64,000 bases of DNA from Alteromonadaceae bacterium M269 (GTDB lineage: Bacteria > Pseudomonadota > Gammaproteobacteria > Enterobacterales > Alteromonadaceae). Location: positions 434,001-498,000 of the forward strand of contig SMNZ01000006.1 of the NCBI GenBank assembly GCA_004353515.1, read 5' to 3'. The translations under genes and the position numbers were made by a program. Shown piece by piece: positions 1 to 8,483 of this stretch (positions are counted from its first letter, which is position 1; each line of letters begins with the position of its first letter). A model generated the notes under the pieces. It had not been told where the DNA came from and did not search any database. It saw only the letters and a program-made list of their open reading frames with translations.

Positions 1-210
1 AAGGCTGCGTTAAAAGAAATAAACTTGATATTTTTCTTGGCGCCTCAATATACCCGGTCTATTGTTGATATATACAACGAATAGTGTCGCAAGCGATAGA
101 GACAGTTGACGATATTGGGCAGGTTTATTATTGCCTGTTTAGAAGCTTTCTGATATAGATATCGGCCTTCGCAACGTCAGTTTGTGTCGTGGTTTTAGGA
201 GAAATGGCAT

Positions 211-660
211 ATGCCAGCTGGAAAAGAAAATAAAACACTAGGGCTATTAGCTCTTGCCGGTCTCACTCCTTATGAGGAGAAAGAAGGCGAAGAATATATG
301 AATGATGCGCAGATGGATCATTTCCGTCAGCTGCTATCTACATGGCGTGCGCAATTACGAGAAGAAGTCGATCGTACCGTTCATCATATGCAAGACGAAG
401 CTGCCAATTTCCCAGATCCTGTCGATCGCGCAGCACAAGAAGAAGAATTTAGTATTGAGCTTAGAGCTAGAGATAGAGAAAGAAAGCTCATTAAGAAGAT
501 TGAAAAGACATTGAAGCGTATGGAAGACGATGACTTTGGTTACTGCGATTCATGTGGTATCGAAATTGGCGTTAGGCGTCTTGAAGCAAGACCTACAGCG
601 GATATGTGTATCGACTGTAAAACACTTGCTGAAATTAAAGAAAAACAGCTTCAGGGTTAA
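211..660 (+). CDS. dksA: RNA polymerase-binding transcription factor DksA
   Basis: DksA binds the RNA polymerase secondary channel and, with ppGpp, controls rRNA and amino-acid promoters. The protein has 149 residues, close to the usual 151. The coiled-coil arm runs from about 33 to 108, with the acidic tip FPDPVDRAA at 67-75; D69 and D72 correspond to the functional tip aspartates. The zinc finger cysteines are C112, C115, C133 and C136, so this is the four-cysteine type. The ATG at 211 follows AGGAG at 196-200, and the N-terminus aligns with that of E. coli DksA. The 210 bases upstream show no gene. A strong intrinsic terminator follows at once, so dksA is probably a single-gene unit. Identification is secure. 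Confidence 0.97.
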   Translation: MPAGKENKTLGLLALAGLTPYEEKEGEEYMNDAQMDHFRQLLSTWRAQLREEVDRTVHHMQDEAANFPDPVDRAAQEEEFSIELRARDRERKLIKKIEKTLKRMEDDDFGYCDSCGIEIGVRRLEARPTADMCIDCKTLAEIKEKQLQG

Positions 661-676
661 TTACCTGTCGTGACCG

Positions 677-704
677 AAAAAGCTGCCTCGCGCAGCTTTT
701 TTTG
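677..704 (+). terminator. Intrinsic terminator of dksA
   Basis: AGCTGC (681-686) pairs with GCAGCT (692-697) around a five-base loop. The stem is extended by A's on the left and T's on the right, giving the classic hairpin plus T-run. It lies 17 bases after the dksA stop and ends just before the gluQ start. Confidence 0.9.
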
Positions 705-719
705 TTTTACTCCTCTCTT

Positions 720-1610
720 ATGTCAAGCGTATCCACAAAACCCTATATAGGAAGGTTTGCCCCTTCTCCGTCTGGTCCTTTGCACTTTGGCTCCTTAGTG
801 ACTGCCTTAGCTAGCTATTTACAAGCAAAAAGCCGTGATGGTCAGTGGTTGGTTCGTATTGAAGATATTGATCCACCCCGAGAAGTTGAGGGTGCAGCGG
901 AAGTCATCCTTAAAACGCTAGAAATACATGGGTTGCTTTGGGATCAGGAGGTGAGCTATCAAAGCTCTCACAGCGCTTACTATGAAGACGCACTATCGCT
1001 GCTGGCTGATACAAAGCTGACATATTATTGTCAATGCACAAGACAGGAGATTAAAGCACGAGGTGGGCAATATGATGGCTTTTGTCGGGATAGAAACTTA
1101 AGCCCAGAAGGTTCGTCTGTTCGCTTGCGTAACAACGCTAAAGTCGCATCGTTCAACGATGTCTTACAGGGTAGAGTTTCATTAGATAGCTTATCTGCTG
1201 ATGAAGACTTTGTGGTGAAAAGAAAAGATAAGCTATATGCCTATCAGTTAGCGGTTGTTGTTGATGATGCAAGACAGGGAATTACCGAAGTTATTCGAGG
1301 TTGTGATCTGTTAAGAGCGACTTTTCATCAGCTTTGCCTATTTTCTGCATTGAAAGAAACACCACCTACTTATGGTCATATTCCGGTCGTTGCGTCATCT
1401 GCTGGCATGAAACTCAGTAAACAGAATAAAGCGAAAGCGATTGCTAATAGCCAAGCGGTGGACAACTTATACCAGGCAATGACATTTTTGGGTTTGTCGC
1501 CCGATGATTCGTTAAAGCAAGCGACAGTTGATGAGTTGTTGCAATGGGCAGTAAGCCAATGGAACATGAGTTGTGTTCCAGCAACATCTGAAATCATCTG
1601 GAAACCCTAG
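720..1610 (+). CDS. gluQ: Glutamyl-Q tRNA(Asp) synthetase
   Basis: GluQRS transfers glutamate onto the queuosine base at the anticodon of tRNA(Asp). It is a shortened glutamyl-tRNA synthetase without the anticodon-binding domain, and the 296-residue length fits. The class I signature is GRFAPSPSGPLHFGSL near residue 11, with LHFG as the HIGH-like element. The zinc-site ligands are C104, C106, Y118 and C122, and MKLSKQNK near residue 235 is the KMSKS-like loop. The ATG at 720 is preferred. An in-frame TTG at 702 would lie inside the T-run of the dksA terminator and add six residues not typical of the family. The dksA-gluQ-pcnB order is common in gammaproteobacteria. Confidence 0.95.
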   Translation: MSSVSTKPYIGRFAPSPSGPLHFGSLVTALASYLQAKSRDGQWLVRIEDIDPPREVEGAAEVILKTLEIHGLLWDQEVSYQSSHSAYYEDALSLLADTKLTYYCQCTRQEIKARGGQYDGFCRDRNLSPEGSSVRLRNNAKVASFNDVLQGRVSLDSLSADEDFVVKRKDKLYAYQLAVVVDDARQGITEVIRGCDLLRATFHQLCLFSALKETPPTYGHIPVVASSAGMKLSKQNKAKAIANSQAVDNLYQAMTFLGLSPDDSLKQATVDELLQWAVSQWNMSCVPATSEIIWKP

Positions 1611-1695
1611 CCGTTATGATACGGGTTGGTATTACACCAGATTGGTATTATTATAGCGGCCCTTTTTAGTTGCTATTTCATTAGGAGTATCTCTT

Positions 1696-3114
1696 ATCAT
1701 TACCGGTGTGTTGAATAAGGTCAAAAAAGTGTTGGGTAAATCCAGTGCTAAAGCCGAAGCTAGTCAGGCTGTTGTATTGACGCGAGAGCAACATAGTATT
1801 AGCCGTAAAGATATGAGTGAAAATGCACTTAAGGTCTTGTATCGCCTTAACAATAATGGCTTTAAAGGCTATTTAGTTGGCGGTTGCGTTCGGGATATGT
1901 TGTTGGGCCTTAAGCCCAAAGATTTCGACGTTGTAACCGATGCTACGCCAGAACAGGTTAAAGAGCTCTTTCGAAATTGCCGTATTGTCGGCCGTCGATT
2001 CCGGCTTGCCCATGTTATGTTTGGCCGTGAAGTTATCGAGGTTGCGACCTTCCGTGGTCATCATGCGAGTACCGAAGCTGCTGAAAAAGTGGCAAAACAG
2101 CCTAAGAGTAAATTCAATCCTAACGATAAAGCGAATCTGTCTGCGCATAGCGAAGACGGTCAAATCCTGCGTGACAATACCTTTGGTAGCATAGAAGAAG
2201 ATGCAGAACGCAGAGACTTTGATGTCAATGCAATGTATTACGATATTGCTGACTTCAGTATTCATGATTTTGCGGGCGGTATTGAAGCGATTAAGAACAA
2301 AACGATTTCACTGATAGGTGACCCCGAGACGCGTTATCGGGAAGATCCGGTTCGCATGCTTCGTGCGGTACGCTTTTCTGCCAAACTTGATATGAGTATT
2401 GGTAAAGAAACGGCTGAAATAATACCTAGCCTTGCATCACTGCTAGCCAATATTCCTGCGGCGAGAATGTTCGAAGAAGTGAACAAGCTTTTCTTGTCAG
2501 GCAATGCGCTTAAGACATTCCGGTTGTTGCTCGAGTATCAATTATTTGATCAACTTTTCCCTCAATTAATGCCATTGCTTCAAGATCAAACGAGCCGAGA
2601 GTTCCGTTTGCTTGAACAGCTGTTCATTAATACTGATAACCGAATTAATAATGACCTGCGTGTTACACCTGCATATCTTTACGCTGCTCTTTTATGGTAT
2701 CCACTAGAAACTAGAGCCCAACAGTTATCCGTAGAAGGTGGCATGAATATGCATGATGCCTTCTTATTGGCTTCTAACGATGTTCTGGGTGCGCAAGTGA
2801 AACGCATTATGATCCCTAAGCGTTTCAGTATCGCCATGAGAGAAATATGGCAGTTGCAGACGCGCTTACCTAAACGCTTTGGCCGTCGGGCCTACCAACA
2901 ACTTGAATTGCCACGATTTAGAGCTGGCTACGACTTTTTGTCGCTAAGGGCGGAAATTGAAGGCGGAGATTTAGCCGAACTTGCCGATTGGTGGACCGAA
3001 TTCCAGCAAGGCACGCCTGATAGTCGAAAAGATATGTTGGCTAAGCTCCAAAAAGCCCAAGGCGGGTTTAAGAAACGCCGTCGACCGCGCACGCGACCTA
3101 AAAACAAGTCCTGA
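1696..3114 (+). CDS. pcnB: Poly(A) polymerase I, probable AUC/AUU start
   Basis: PcnB adds 3' poly(A) tails to RNA and so speeds decay and affects plasmid copy number. The nucleotidyltransferase domain shows VGGCVRDMLLG, then the metal-binding KDFDV, then the RRDFDVNAMYYD and YREDPVRMLRAVRF motifs. The C-terminus is strongly basic (KKRRRPRTRPK), as expected. There is no ATG at the right place. AGGAG lies at 1683-1687, and the codons 8 and 11 bases later are ATC (1696) and ATT (1699). Read from 1696, the first residues (Ile-Ile-Thr-Gly-Val-Leu-Asn) align with the E. coli protein from its known AUU start. GTG at 1708 and TTG at 1711 are in frame but 20 or more bases from the ribosome site. The product is certain; the start is an inference. 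Confidence 0.93.
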   Translation: MITGVLNKVKKVLGKSSAKAEASQAVVLTREQHSISRKDMSENALKVLYRLNNNGFKGYLVGGCVRDMLLGLKPKDFDVVTDATPEQVKELFRNCRIVGRRFRLAHVMFGREVIEVATFRGHHASTEAAEKVAKQPKSKFNPNDKANLSAHSEDGQILRDNTFGSIEEDAERRDFDVNAMYYDIADFSIHDFAGGIEAIKNKTISLIGDPETRYREDPVRMLRAVRFSAKLDMSIGKETAEIIPSLASLLANIPAARMFEEVNKLFLSGNALKTFRLLLEYQLFDQLFPQLMPLLQDQTSREFRLLEQLFINTDNRINNDLRVTPAYLYAALLWYPLETRAQQLSVEGGMNMHDAFLLASNDVLGAQVKRIMIPKRFSIAMREIWQLQTRLPKRFGRRAYQQLELPRFRAGYDFLSLRAEIEGGDLAELADWWTEFQQGTPDSRKDMLAKLQKAQGGFKKRRRPRTRPKNKS

Positions 3115-3128
3115 CCCTACCTTCTATT

Positions 3129-3659
3129 ATGGCTAGCGCAACAGCAAAAAAGAGCCTGTCTTACATCGGGCTCGGTAGCAATCTCGAATTCCCTCTAGCG
3201 CAACTTAAGCGTGCTGTGCAGGCGATGAATGAGCATCAAGAAATTGCCGTTATTTCCTGTTCTTCTTTTTATCAAAGTAAGCCAATGGGACCTTCCGACC
3301 AACCGGATTACACGAACGCTGTTGCATTGTTGGAAACAACATTAGAGGCTCACGACTTACTTTCAGCATTACAGAAAATAGAGCTTGAGCAGGGGAGAGT
3401 CAGGAAAAAAGAGCAATGGGGACCTCGTACTCTAGACTTGGATATATTGCTCTACGATCAGGAATGTATTAAAACTGAGCGTTTAACAGTACCTCATTAT
3501 GGAATGAAAGAACGTGAGTTTGTGCTTTATCCGTTGGCGGAAATAGCTCCCTCATTGATCTTTCCCGATGGGCAAAAGCTGGAAGATGTTCTAAGCCAGT
3601 GTCCTCTCAATGGATTGACGAAAATTGAAGCCAATACGGTGAATTTGAACAACGAATAG
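3129..3659 (+). CDS. folK: HPPK, 6-hydroxymethyl-dihydropterin pyrophosphokinase
   Basis: FolK transfers pyrophosphate from ATP to 6-hydroxymethyl-7,8-dihydropterin in folate synthesis. The N-terminal YIGLGSN motif and the family signature GPRTLDLDILLYD (about 98-110), whose aspartates bind the two magnesium ions, are both present. At 176 residues it is slightly longer than the E. coli enzyme, with a short C-terminal extension. It starts 14 bases after pcnB and its stop touches the panB translation start region, so pcnB-folK-panB-panC is likely one operon. The pcnB-folK-panB-panC order is widespread in gammaproteobacteria. Confidence 0.96.
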   Translation: MASATAKKSLSYIGLGSNLEFPLAQLKRAVQAMNEHQEIAVISCSSFYQSKPMGPSDQPDYTNAVALLETTLEAHDLLSALQKIELEQGRVRKKEQWGPRTLDLDILLYDQECIKTERLTVPHYGMKEREFVLYPLAEIAPSLIFPDGQKLEDVLSQCPLNGLTKIEANTVNLNNE

Positions 3660-3668
3660 GTGTTAATG

Positions 3669-4463
3669 ATGAAGAAAGTGACGACTTCGACGCTGTTAAA
3701 GATGAAACAGCAAGGTGAGAAAATTACTGCATTGACGGCCTATGATGCGAGCTTCGCACAGACTTTCGATAAAGCAGGTATTGATTTCTTATTGATTGGT
3801 GATTCCCTTGGTATGGTTTTACAAGGTAATGATGACACGCTACCCGTGACAGTAGACGAGGTTGCTTATCATACGCGAGCGGTTCGCAAAGGTACTGAAC
3901 GTGCTTTTGTTGTAGCAGATATGCCCTTTATGTCTTACTCAACCATGGAAAAAGCTTTTGATAATGCTGCTACTTTGATGGCAGCTGGGGCTAGCATGGT
4001 CAAACTTGAGGGCGGCAGTTGGTTAAATGAAACCATACAGGGTTTAACCGAACGCGGTATCCCAGTATGTGGCCACCTCGGACTAACACCACAGTCCGTG
4101 CACAAATTCGGTGGTTTTAAGATACAAGGCCGCAGCAGCCAGCAAGCTAACCTTATGGTTCAGCACGCCAATGCATTGCAGGAGGCTGGTTGCCAATTGC
4201 TTGTGCTTGAATGTGTGCCCACCTCATTAGGTAAGATGATTGCTGAATCGCTAGACATACCTGTGATAGGCATTGGTGCTGGTGGCGGTACCGATGGTCA
4301 GATTTTGGTTATGCATGACATGATTGGCATCAGTGCCAACTACATGCCGAAGTTTTCAAAAAATTATTTGCTCGATGGACGCGATATAGCAGCTGCGACT
4401 GAATGTTATATTGATGAAGTGCGTCAAGGCACCTTCCCGGGCCCAGAGCATAGTTTCGAGTAG
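3669..4463 (+). CDS. panB: Ketopantoate hydroxymethyltransferase
   Basis: PanB makes ketopantoate from alpha-ketoisovalerate and methylene-THF, the first committed step of pantothenate synthesis. Motifs seen are [18 protein letters not shown] (metal and substrate site), [12 protein letters not shown] and [14 protein letters not shown]. From the ATG at 3669 the protein is 264 residues, the same as in E. coli, and begins [13 protein letters not shown] as expected. An in-frame GTG at 3660 and ATG at 3666 are alternatives; AGG at 3658-3660 serves either ATG. panC follows after four bases. Confidence 0.96.
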   Translation: MKKVTTSTLLKMKQQGEKITALTAYDASFAQTFDKAGIDFLLIGDSLGMVLQGNDDTLPVTVDEVAYHTRAVRKGTERAFVVADMPFMSYSTMEKAFDNAATLMAAGASMVKLEGGSWLNETIQGLTERGIPVCGHLGLTPQSVHKFGGFKIQGRSSQQANLMVQHANALQEAGCQLLVLECVPTSLGKMIAESLDIPVIGIGAGGGTDGQILVMHDMIGISANYMPKFSKNYLLDGRDIAAATECYIDEVRQGTFPGPEHSFE

Positions 4464-4467
4464 ATTT

Positions 4468-5322
4468 ATGCAAGTCATCAAAGAAGTTCAAGCACTAAGA
4501 GAGCTAAGACGATGTTGGCAAATGGAAGCGAAGACTATCGCTTTTGTTCCAACCATGGGTAATCTTCACGAAGGGCATATTCAACTAGCGAAGGAAGCAA
4601 AAAAAGTTGCCGACATTGTGGTCGTTTCAATTTTTGTGAACCCTTTGCAGTTTGGTCCTGACGAGGATTTAGATTCTTATCCGAAAACACTGCAACAAGA
4701 TCAGGAAGCACTTGAAGCTGTAGGTGTAGATTTAATATTTACTCCATCAGCAAAAGCGATTTACTCAAGAGGTCTTGAGAATCAAACCTTTGTTGAAGTG
4801 CCGGGTATCTCTTACATGATATGTGGTGCTAGTCGCCCTGGTCATTTCAGGGGCGTAGCGACTATCGTCTGTAAGCTGTTCAACATGGTGCAGCCGAATC
4901 ATGCTTTCTTTGGCGAAAAAGACTTTCAACAATTGCAAGTGATTAGAGCGATGGTAACGGACTTGTCTATGAATCTTCAGATCCATGGTGTGCCGACTGT
5001 GCGTGAAAGTGATGGTTTAGCTATGAGTTCGCGTAACAACTACCTGACGACTGATCAACGTGCTATTGCGCCGCAATTGTATGAAAACATGATGCAGATC
5101 GTGGATAAGGTGGAACTCGGGCGAAGAGACTTTAGTATCATCATCAAGGAGCATAAGCAGCGATTGAATGATGCAGGCTTTAAGGTAGATTACATTGAGA
5201 TTCGTTCAGCTGATAATCTACTGCAACCTGGGCATGAAGACGAAGAGCTTGTGGTCTTGATGGCAGCCTTTTTAGGTAAAACTCGACTGATTGATAATTG
5301 CTGTATTCGGTTGAACTCTTAA
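4468..5322 (+). CDS. panC: Pantothenate synthetase
   Basis: PanC condenses pantoate with beta-alanine, using ATP. It is 284 residues from the ATG at 4468. The nucleotidyl-transferase signature is [11 protein letters not shown] near residue 30, where HEGH is the HIGH-like element. [12 protein letters not shown] and [13 protein letters not shown] follow (the latter a KMSKS-like loop). An earlier in-frame ATG at 4411 would overlap panB by 53 bases and is not favoured. The beta-alanine substrate is probably supplied by the convergent panP next door, as no panD is visible here. Confidence 0.96.
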   Translation: MQVIKEVQALRELRRCWQMEAKTIAFVPTMGNLHEGHIQLAKEAKKVADIVVVSIFVNPLQFGPDEDLDSYPKTLQQDQEALEAVGVDLIFTPSAKAIYSRGLENQTFVEVPGISYMICGASRPGHFRGVATIVCKLFNMVQPNHAFFGEKDFQQLQVIRAMVTDLSMNLQIHGVPTVRESDGLAMSSRNNYLTTDQRAIAPQLYENMMQIVDKVELGRRDFSIIIKEHKQRLNDAGFKVDYIEIRSADNLLQPGHEDEELVVLMAAFLGKTRLIDNCCIRLNS

Positions 5323-5331
5323 CTGTAGATT

Positions 5332-5363
5332 AGACGCTATAGCGTTAGCTCGCTTTAGCGTCT
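5332..5363. terminator. Hairpin between convergent panC and panP
   Basis: AGACGCTA (5332-5339) pairs with TAGCGTCT (5356-5363). After one mismatch, AGCG (5341-5344) pairs with CGCT (5351-5354) around a TTAGCT loop. The hairpin overlaps the last codons of panP. It lies in the 22-base gap between convergent genes, a normal place for a two-way terminator, although the T-tracts are short. Confidence 0.65.
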
Positions 5364-6958
5364 TCTTCAAAAGCAAGCCAGTGCTTTGATGTAGAAGCAA
5401 TGGTTAATTGTTCCTCCAATATTTCCTTCAAGTGCTCTTCTGTTGTCAGAGGGTTAGCCAAAACAACTCTAAATACTGTTATGGGCTGTCCTGCATAACG
5501 GTCAATCTCTAAGCGTGTTCTAGACACAAAAGACTTACCCGCTTCCCGTTGCTGCTTTTGCACTGAAACTGTTAGCTCATCCAATATTGGATTGATACTC
5601 GTACTTTCCTCTGCTGAAGCTAGACGTCTTTGTATTGAAGAAGGTCGTAATCTATAGGTCAACAAACATAAAGTCGGCTCAGTAGTCAGCTCAAACTCTG
5701 GGTGTTGCTTGATAAGCTCTGCAAATTGACGTGCTTTCTGCATACTCTGATCAACAAGTAATTCATAGCCCTGCCTACCCAGTATATGCAATGACGCATG
5801 CACCATCATGGCCATACCATTACGAGAGCCTTCGATAGATGTGCTCCCTAGATCTTTAGAGCCAGCACGTAAGATATACTGCGCGTGATGTCTAACGGCA
5901 TTACTGTCTGAAGGGTTCTTAAATAGCACCATCCCCGCACCCATTGGAACATACATTTGTTTATGCGCATCGATTGTCACAGAGTCTGCTTTCTCAATGC
6001 CTTTCAGTATGTGCCTATGTGCCTTTGAGAATAACGTAGCGCCGCCCCAAGCTGCGTCTACATGGAAACTACAACCTAATTCTTTGGCGACATCTGCAAG
6101 TTCATCTAATGGATCAATGTGGCCTGTCTCAGTGGTTCCAGCGATACCGACGATAGCTAATAGTTTGTTGCCCTGACTTTGATAGTCCTGTCCCCATTTG
6201 AGTGCTTTTTCAGGAGAAAGTCGTTGACTCGCATTGTCTAAAGTTACGAACTGCTCGCGGCCTAAACCTAATAAGTCGACAGACTTGCTTAACGAATAGT
6301 GCCCTCGTTTGGAAGACAAAATTGCTAGTTTACGATATCCGTAATGCTGAAGACCCGCTGCTAATCCCTCTTTGGCAACACCTCGAAACTGTCCGTCTGC
6401 TGCTAAGGCTTTGTTTCGTGCAACCCATAGTGCTGTGATATTGGCAATTGTCCCACCCGAACAAAACGTCCCAAGCGAATACTGTGCACTATGCAGGTGC
6501 TGTTGGTAGAAATCTTCAGGCTGGTCATAAACAAGTTGGTGCATCATGCCTAGAACTTGTCTCTCCAATGGGGTAAAGGCTTTCGATGTTTCTATCTTGA
6601 CCAGGTTTTGATTCAGGCCGACAAGCAGCTTAGCCAAACTCAAATGGAAATAAGGCAGGGCCGAAGTCATATGGCCAATAAAATGCGGTGAGTAAGTATT
6701 GACGGAATTAGCGACTAGATTATCTAGAATCGTCTGAGCGTGAGTCGAGACAAATTCTGGTTCTTCGGGGATTTGCCAAGCATTGAAATCTTGTTCTATA
6801 TGTTCGAGGCTGGTTGAACGAGAAACCACATGCTGAGATAAGAAATCAGCGACGTTATCAGATAACTGTTGTTCTATTTTGGCCAAACGCGAATCTTTAC
6901 TTTCTGGTTTGGTAAATACTTTAAGCAGACGCTCTAGGCTCGCTTCGGCTTTACTCAC
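5345..6958 (-). CDS. panP: PLP-dependent aspartate 1-decarboxylase PanP
   Basis: This is a group II pyridoxal-phosphate decarboxylase (glutamate/aromatic decarboxylase fold) of 537 residues. The cofactor lysine is K333 in TIDAHKQMYVPMG, and D301 in HVDAAWGG binds the pyridine nitrogen. An N-terminal domain of about 90 residues precedes the fold. The family that sits beside panB/panC in Vibrio and relatives without the pyruvoyl enzyme PanD is known as an alternative aspartate alpha-decarboxylase (PanP). The length and the tail-to-tail position against panC match that family. The inferred role is to make beta-alanine for pantothenate. A related glutamate or sulfinoalanine decarboxylase cannot be fully excluded from sequence alone. 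Confidence 0.88.
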   Translation of the reverse strand: MSKAEASLERLLKVFTKPESKDSRLAKIEQQLSDNVADFLSQHVVSRSTSLEHIEQDFNAWQIPEEPEFVSTHAQTILDNLVANSVNTYSPHFIGHMTSALPYFHLSLAKLLVGLNQNLVKIETSKAFTPLERQVLGMMHQLVYDQPEDFYQQHLHSAQYSLGTFCSGGTIANITALWVARNKALAADGQFRGVAKEGLAAGLQHYGYRKLAILSSKRGHYSLSKSVDLLGLGREQFVTLDNASQRLSPEKALKWGQDYQSQGNKLLAIVGIAGTTETGHIDPLDELADVAKELGCSFHVDAAWGGATLFSKAHRHILKGIEKADSVTIDAHKQMYVPMGAGMVLFKNPSDSNAVRHHAQYILRAGSKDLGSTSIEGSRNGMAMMVHASLHILGRQGYELLVDQSMQKARQFAELIKQHPEFELTTEPTLCLLTYRLRPSSIQRRLASAEESTSINPILDELTVSVQKQQREAGKSFVSRTRLEIDRYAGQPITVFRVVLANPLTTEEHLKEILEEQLTIASTSKHWLAFEEDAKAS

Positions 6959-7082
6959 TCAACATATCCAGCTCAAGAAATTAGCCGCAAACTTTACCTT
7001 ATTTAGCACTTGGTGTGTATAGTTATGGGGATTCAACAATCAATTTGATAGCAAAACTGGGCCAAATTGGTGCATTTTGATG

Positions 7083-7766
7083 CTAACTTGCACGAACTTC
7101 ACTATTAAGATCTGCCTTTACCGACCAACAGTTTTGTCCACTTGCAGTATACTTGCGCTCAAAAGGTGTCATAGGTTGTGTCACATTTAGCTGTTCCCAT
7201 CGGCTTTCAAGGCCTGCGTACTTTAATGCTAAGCTAAATTCTTCGATATAAGTTTGCCAGTTGCTGCGGACCTCCAATCGTCCCCCGATTTTAATCAGAT
7301 CTGCAAATGCTGCGCTTCCATGCCATCGTCTTTTTAAATGTGCAGACTTGGGGTAGGGGTTAGGGTAGAGCAAATAGTGATGGCTCACTGGCCAGTTGTT
7401 GTCAACCACCAAGCGCCAAAAGTCGATGACATCCGCTCTAATGACCGAGTGGTTTTCTGTACCTAGGTGGTAATTCTGCTCGTGTTTGTTAATGCGAACT
7501 GCAGATTTGTCTAAGCCAACAACCTTTGCTTCTTGATGTCTAGAAGCTAAAGATGCAGTGCTTTCTCCAACACCGCAGCAGGAATCCAGCACTATTGGGC
7601 CATCCCAGTCAGCTAACCACTCTGTCACATCATTAAAGGCTTCGAGTGTGTGATCCTGAATAGGCTTTTGCGATGTTGTTTCGAGATGCTTGGTGACCGT
7701 CTCATAAAGTTTATCGTGAGGCCCTTTTTGGTTGGATGTAATTGACCTAGAGATAGATTCCGTCAT
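7083..7766 (-). CDS. TrmB-like SAM-dependent methyltransferase
   Basis: This is a Rossmann-fold methyltransferase related to tRNA (guanine-N7) methyltransferase TrmB. SAM motif I is VLDSCCGVGEST, the acidic motif II is KVVGLDKSAVRI, and the TrmB region reads LLYPNPYPKSAHLKRRWHG. In TrmB that region is normally PDPWPK-x-RH-x-KRR, so the conserved Asp is Asn here and the Trp is Tyr. It has 227 residues from the ATG at 7766. A TTG-initiated longer form to 7847 exists but adds residues without family character. It is probably a divergent TrmB paralogue rather than the main enzyme; the substrate is unknown. It is divergent from the chorismate mutase gene. Confidence 0.75.
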   Translation of the reverse strand: MTESISRSITSNQKGPHDKLYETVTKHLETTSQKPIQDHTLEAFNDVTEWLADWDGPIVLDSCCGVGESTASLASRHQEAKVVGLDKSAVRINKHEQNYHLGTENHSVIRADVIDFWRLVVDNNWPVSHHYLLYPNPYPKSAHLKRRWHGSAAFADLIKIGGRLEVRSNWQTYIEEFSLALKYAGLESRWEQLNVTQPMTPFERKYTASGQNCWSVKADLNSEVRAS

Positions 7767-7882
7767 ATGTAATAAAGTTTGCCACTCCTGAAAAGTAGCC
7801 GCTATTGTATAGCAAAGTTTAATAGACCCTGATAAAACATGACTCAAATTTTGACGATGGAACTTAAAAAAGGAATCTTGTC

Positions 7883-8431
7883 ATGATGACTAGACACAAG
7901 CTCTTCACTCTATTCTTGCTACTAAGCCTGCTTCTTACTTCAAGTGGTGCTTTGGCTGACACGAAAACAGAAGTGTTATTTAACATTATTAATGAAAGAT
8001 TGAGTTATATGGAGAGTGTCGCTTTGTACAAAGCGACTCATCATCTACCGATTGAAGATTCTGAAAGAGAGAAAGTTGTTCTAACAAAGGCTCTTGAATC
8101 AGCAGATGAACTTCAAATAGATAAGGGGAGTTTAAGCCACTTTTTTGAAGTGCAAATAAGAGTGGCGAAGGCGATACAATATAGGCATCGTGCAGATCTA
8201 CTTCATACTCAGGAAACACCTCAAACTGATGACCTGATTGCAGTCATCAGGCCCAAACTCATTGAACTAAGTGCACGATTAAATAGCGTGTTGAGTGATG
8301 TGATAGAGGCAGGTGGAATTAACGAACAAGACAGGACGTTGTTTACTCAAATCATTAATCGCCGGTATTTATCTGAGTCAGATAAAAAGCATCTATTTGA
8401 TGCGCTGCTTCACATAAAGCGAAAAGGCTAG
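7883..8431 (+). CDS. Secreted chorismate mutase, AroQ gamma type
   Basis: Residues 1-25 form a clear signal peptide (a Leu-rich core ending SGALA before DTK). The rest is all-helical and matches the monofunctional periplasmic AroQ-gamma class: LFNIINERLSYMESVALYK, then HLPIEDSEREKVVL, then FFEVQIRVAKAIQY. At 182 residues the length fits this class. The enzyme turns chorismate into prephenate outside the cytoplasm; the physiological reason for exporting it is not known for most bacteria. A complex pair of hairpins follows the stop codon. Confidence in the fold is good. The catalytic residues were not checked against a structure. Confidence 0.82.
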   Translation: MMTRHKLFTLFLLLSLLLTSSGALADTKTEVLFNIINERLSYMESVALYKATHHLPIEDSEREKVVLTKALESADELQIDKGSLSHFFEVQIRVAKAIQYRHRADLLHTQETPQTDDLIAVIRPKLIELSARLNSVLSDVIEAGGINEQDRTLFTQIINRRYLSESDKKHLFDALLHIKRKG

Positions 8432-8432
8432 A

Positions 8433-8473
8433 AGTTCGGTGTTAGTGCAGATAACAGCCGAACTGTTATCTGC
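8433..8473. terminator. Two competing hairpins between convergent genes
   Basis: GCAGATAACA (8447-8456) pairs perfectly with TGTTATCTGC (8464-8473) around a seven-base loop. A second stem, AGTTCGG (8433-8439) with CCGAACT (8458-8464), uses the loop of the first, so the two cannot form together. The site lies between the convergent chorismate mutase and ABC permease genes, so a terminator role is likely despite the lack of a long T-run. Confidence 0.6.
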
Positions 8474-8483
8474 ATAAACGAGA

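Noticed and set aside
100-135. Promoter-like TTGACG upstream of dksA
   Set aside because: The nearest TATTAT is only 14 bases away, too close for a normal sigma-70 spacing.
702-719. TTG at 702 as the gluQ start
   Set aside because: It lies in the T-run of the dksA terminator with no ribosome site; the ATG at 720 fits the family N-terminus.
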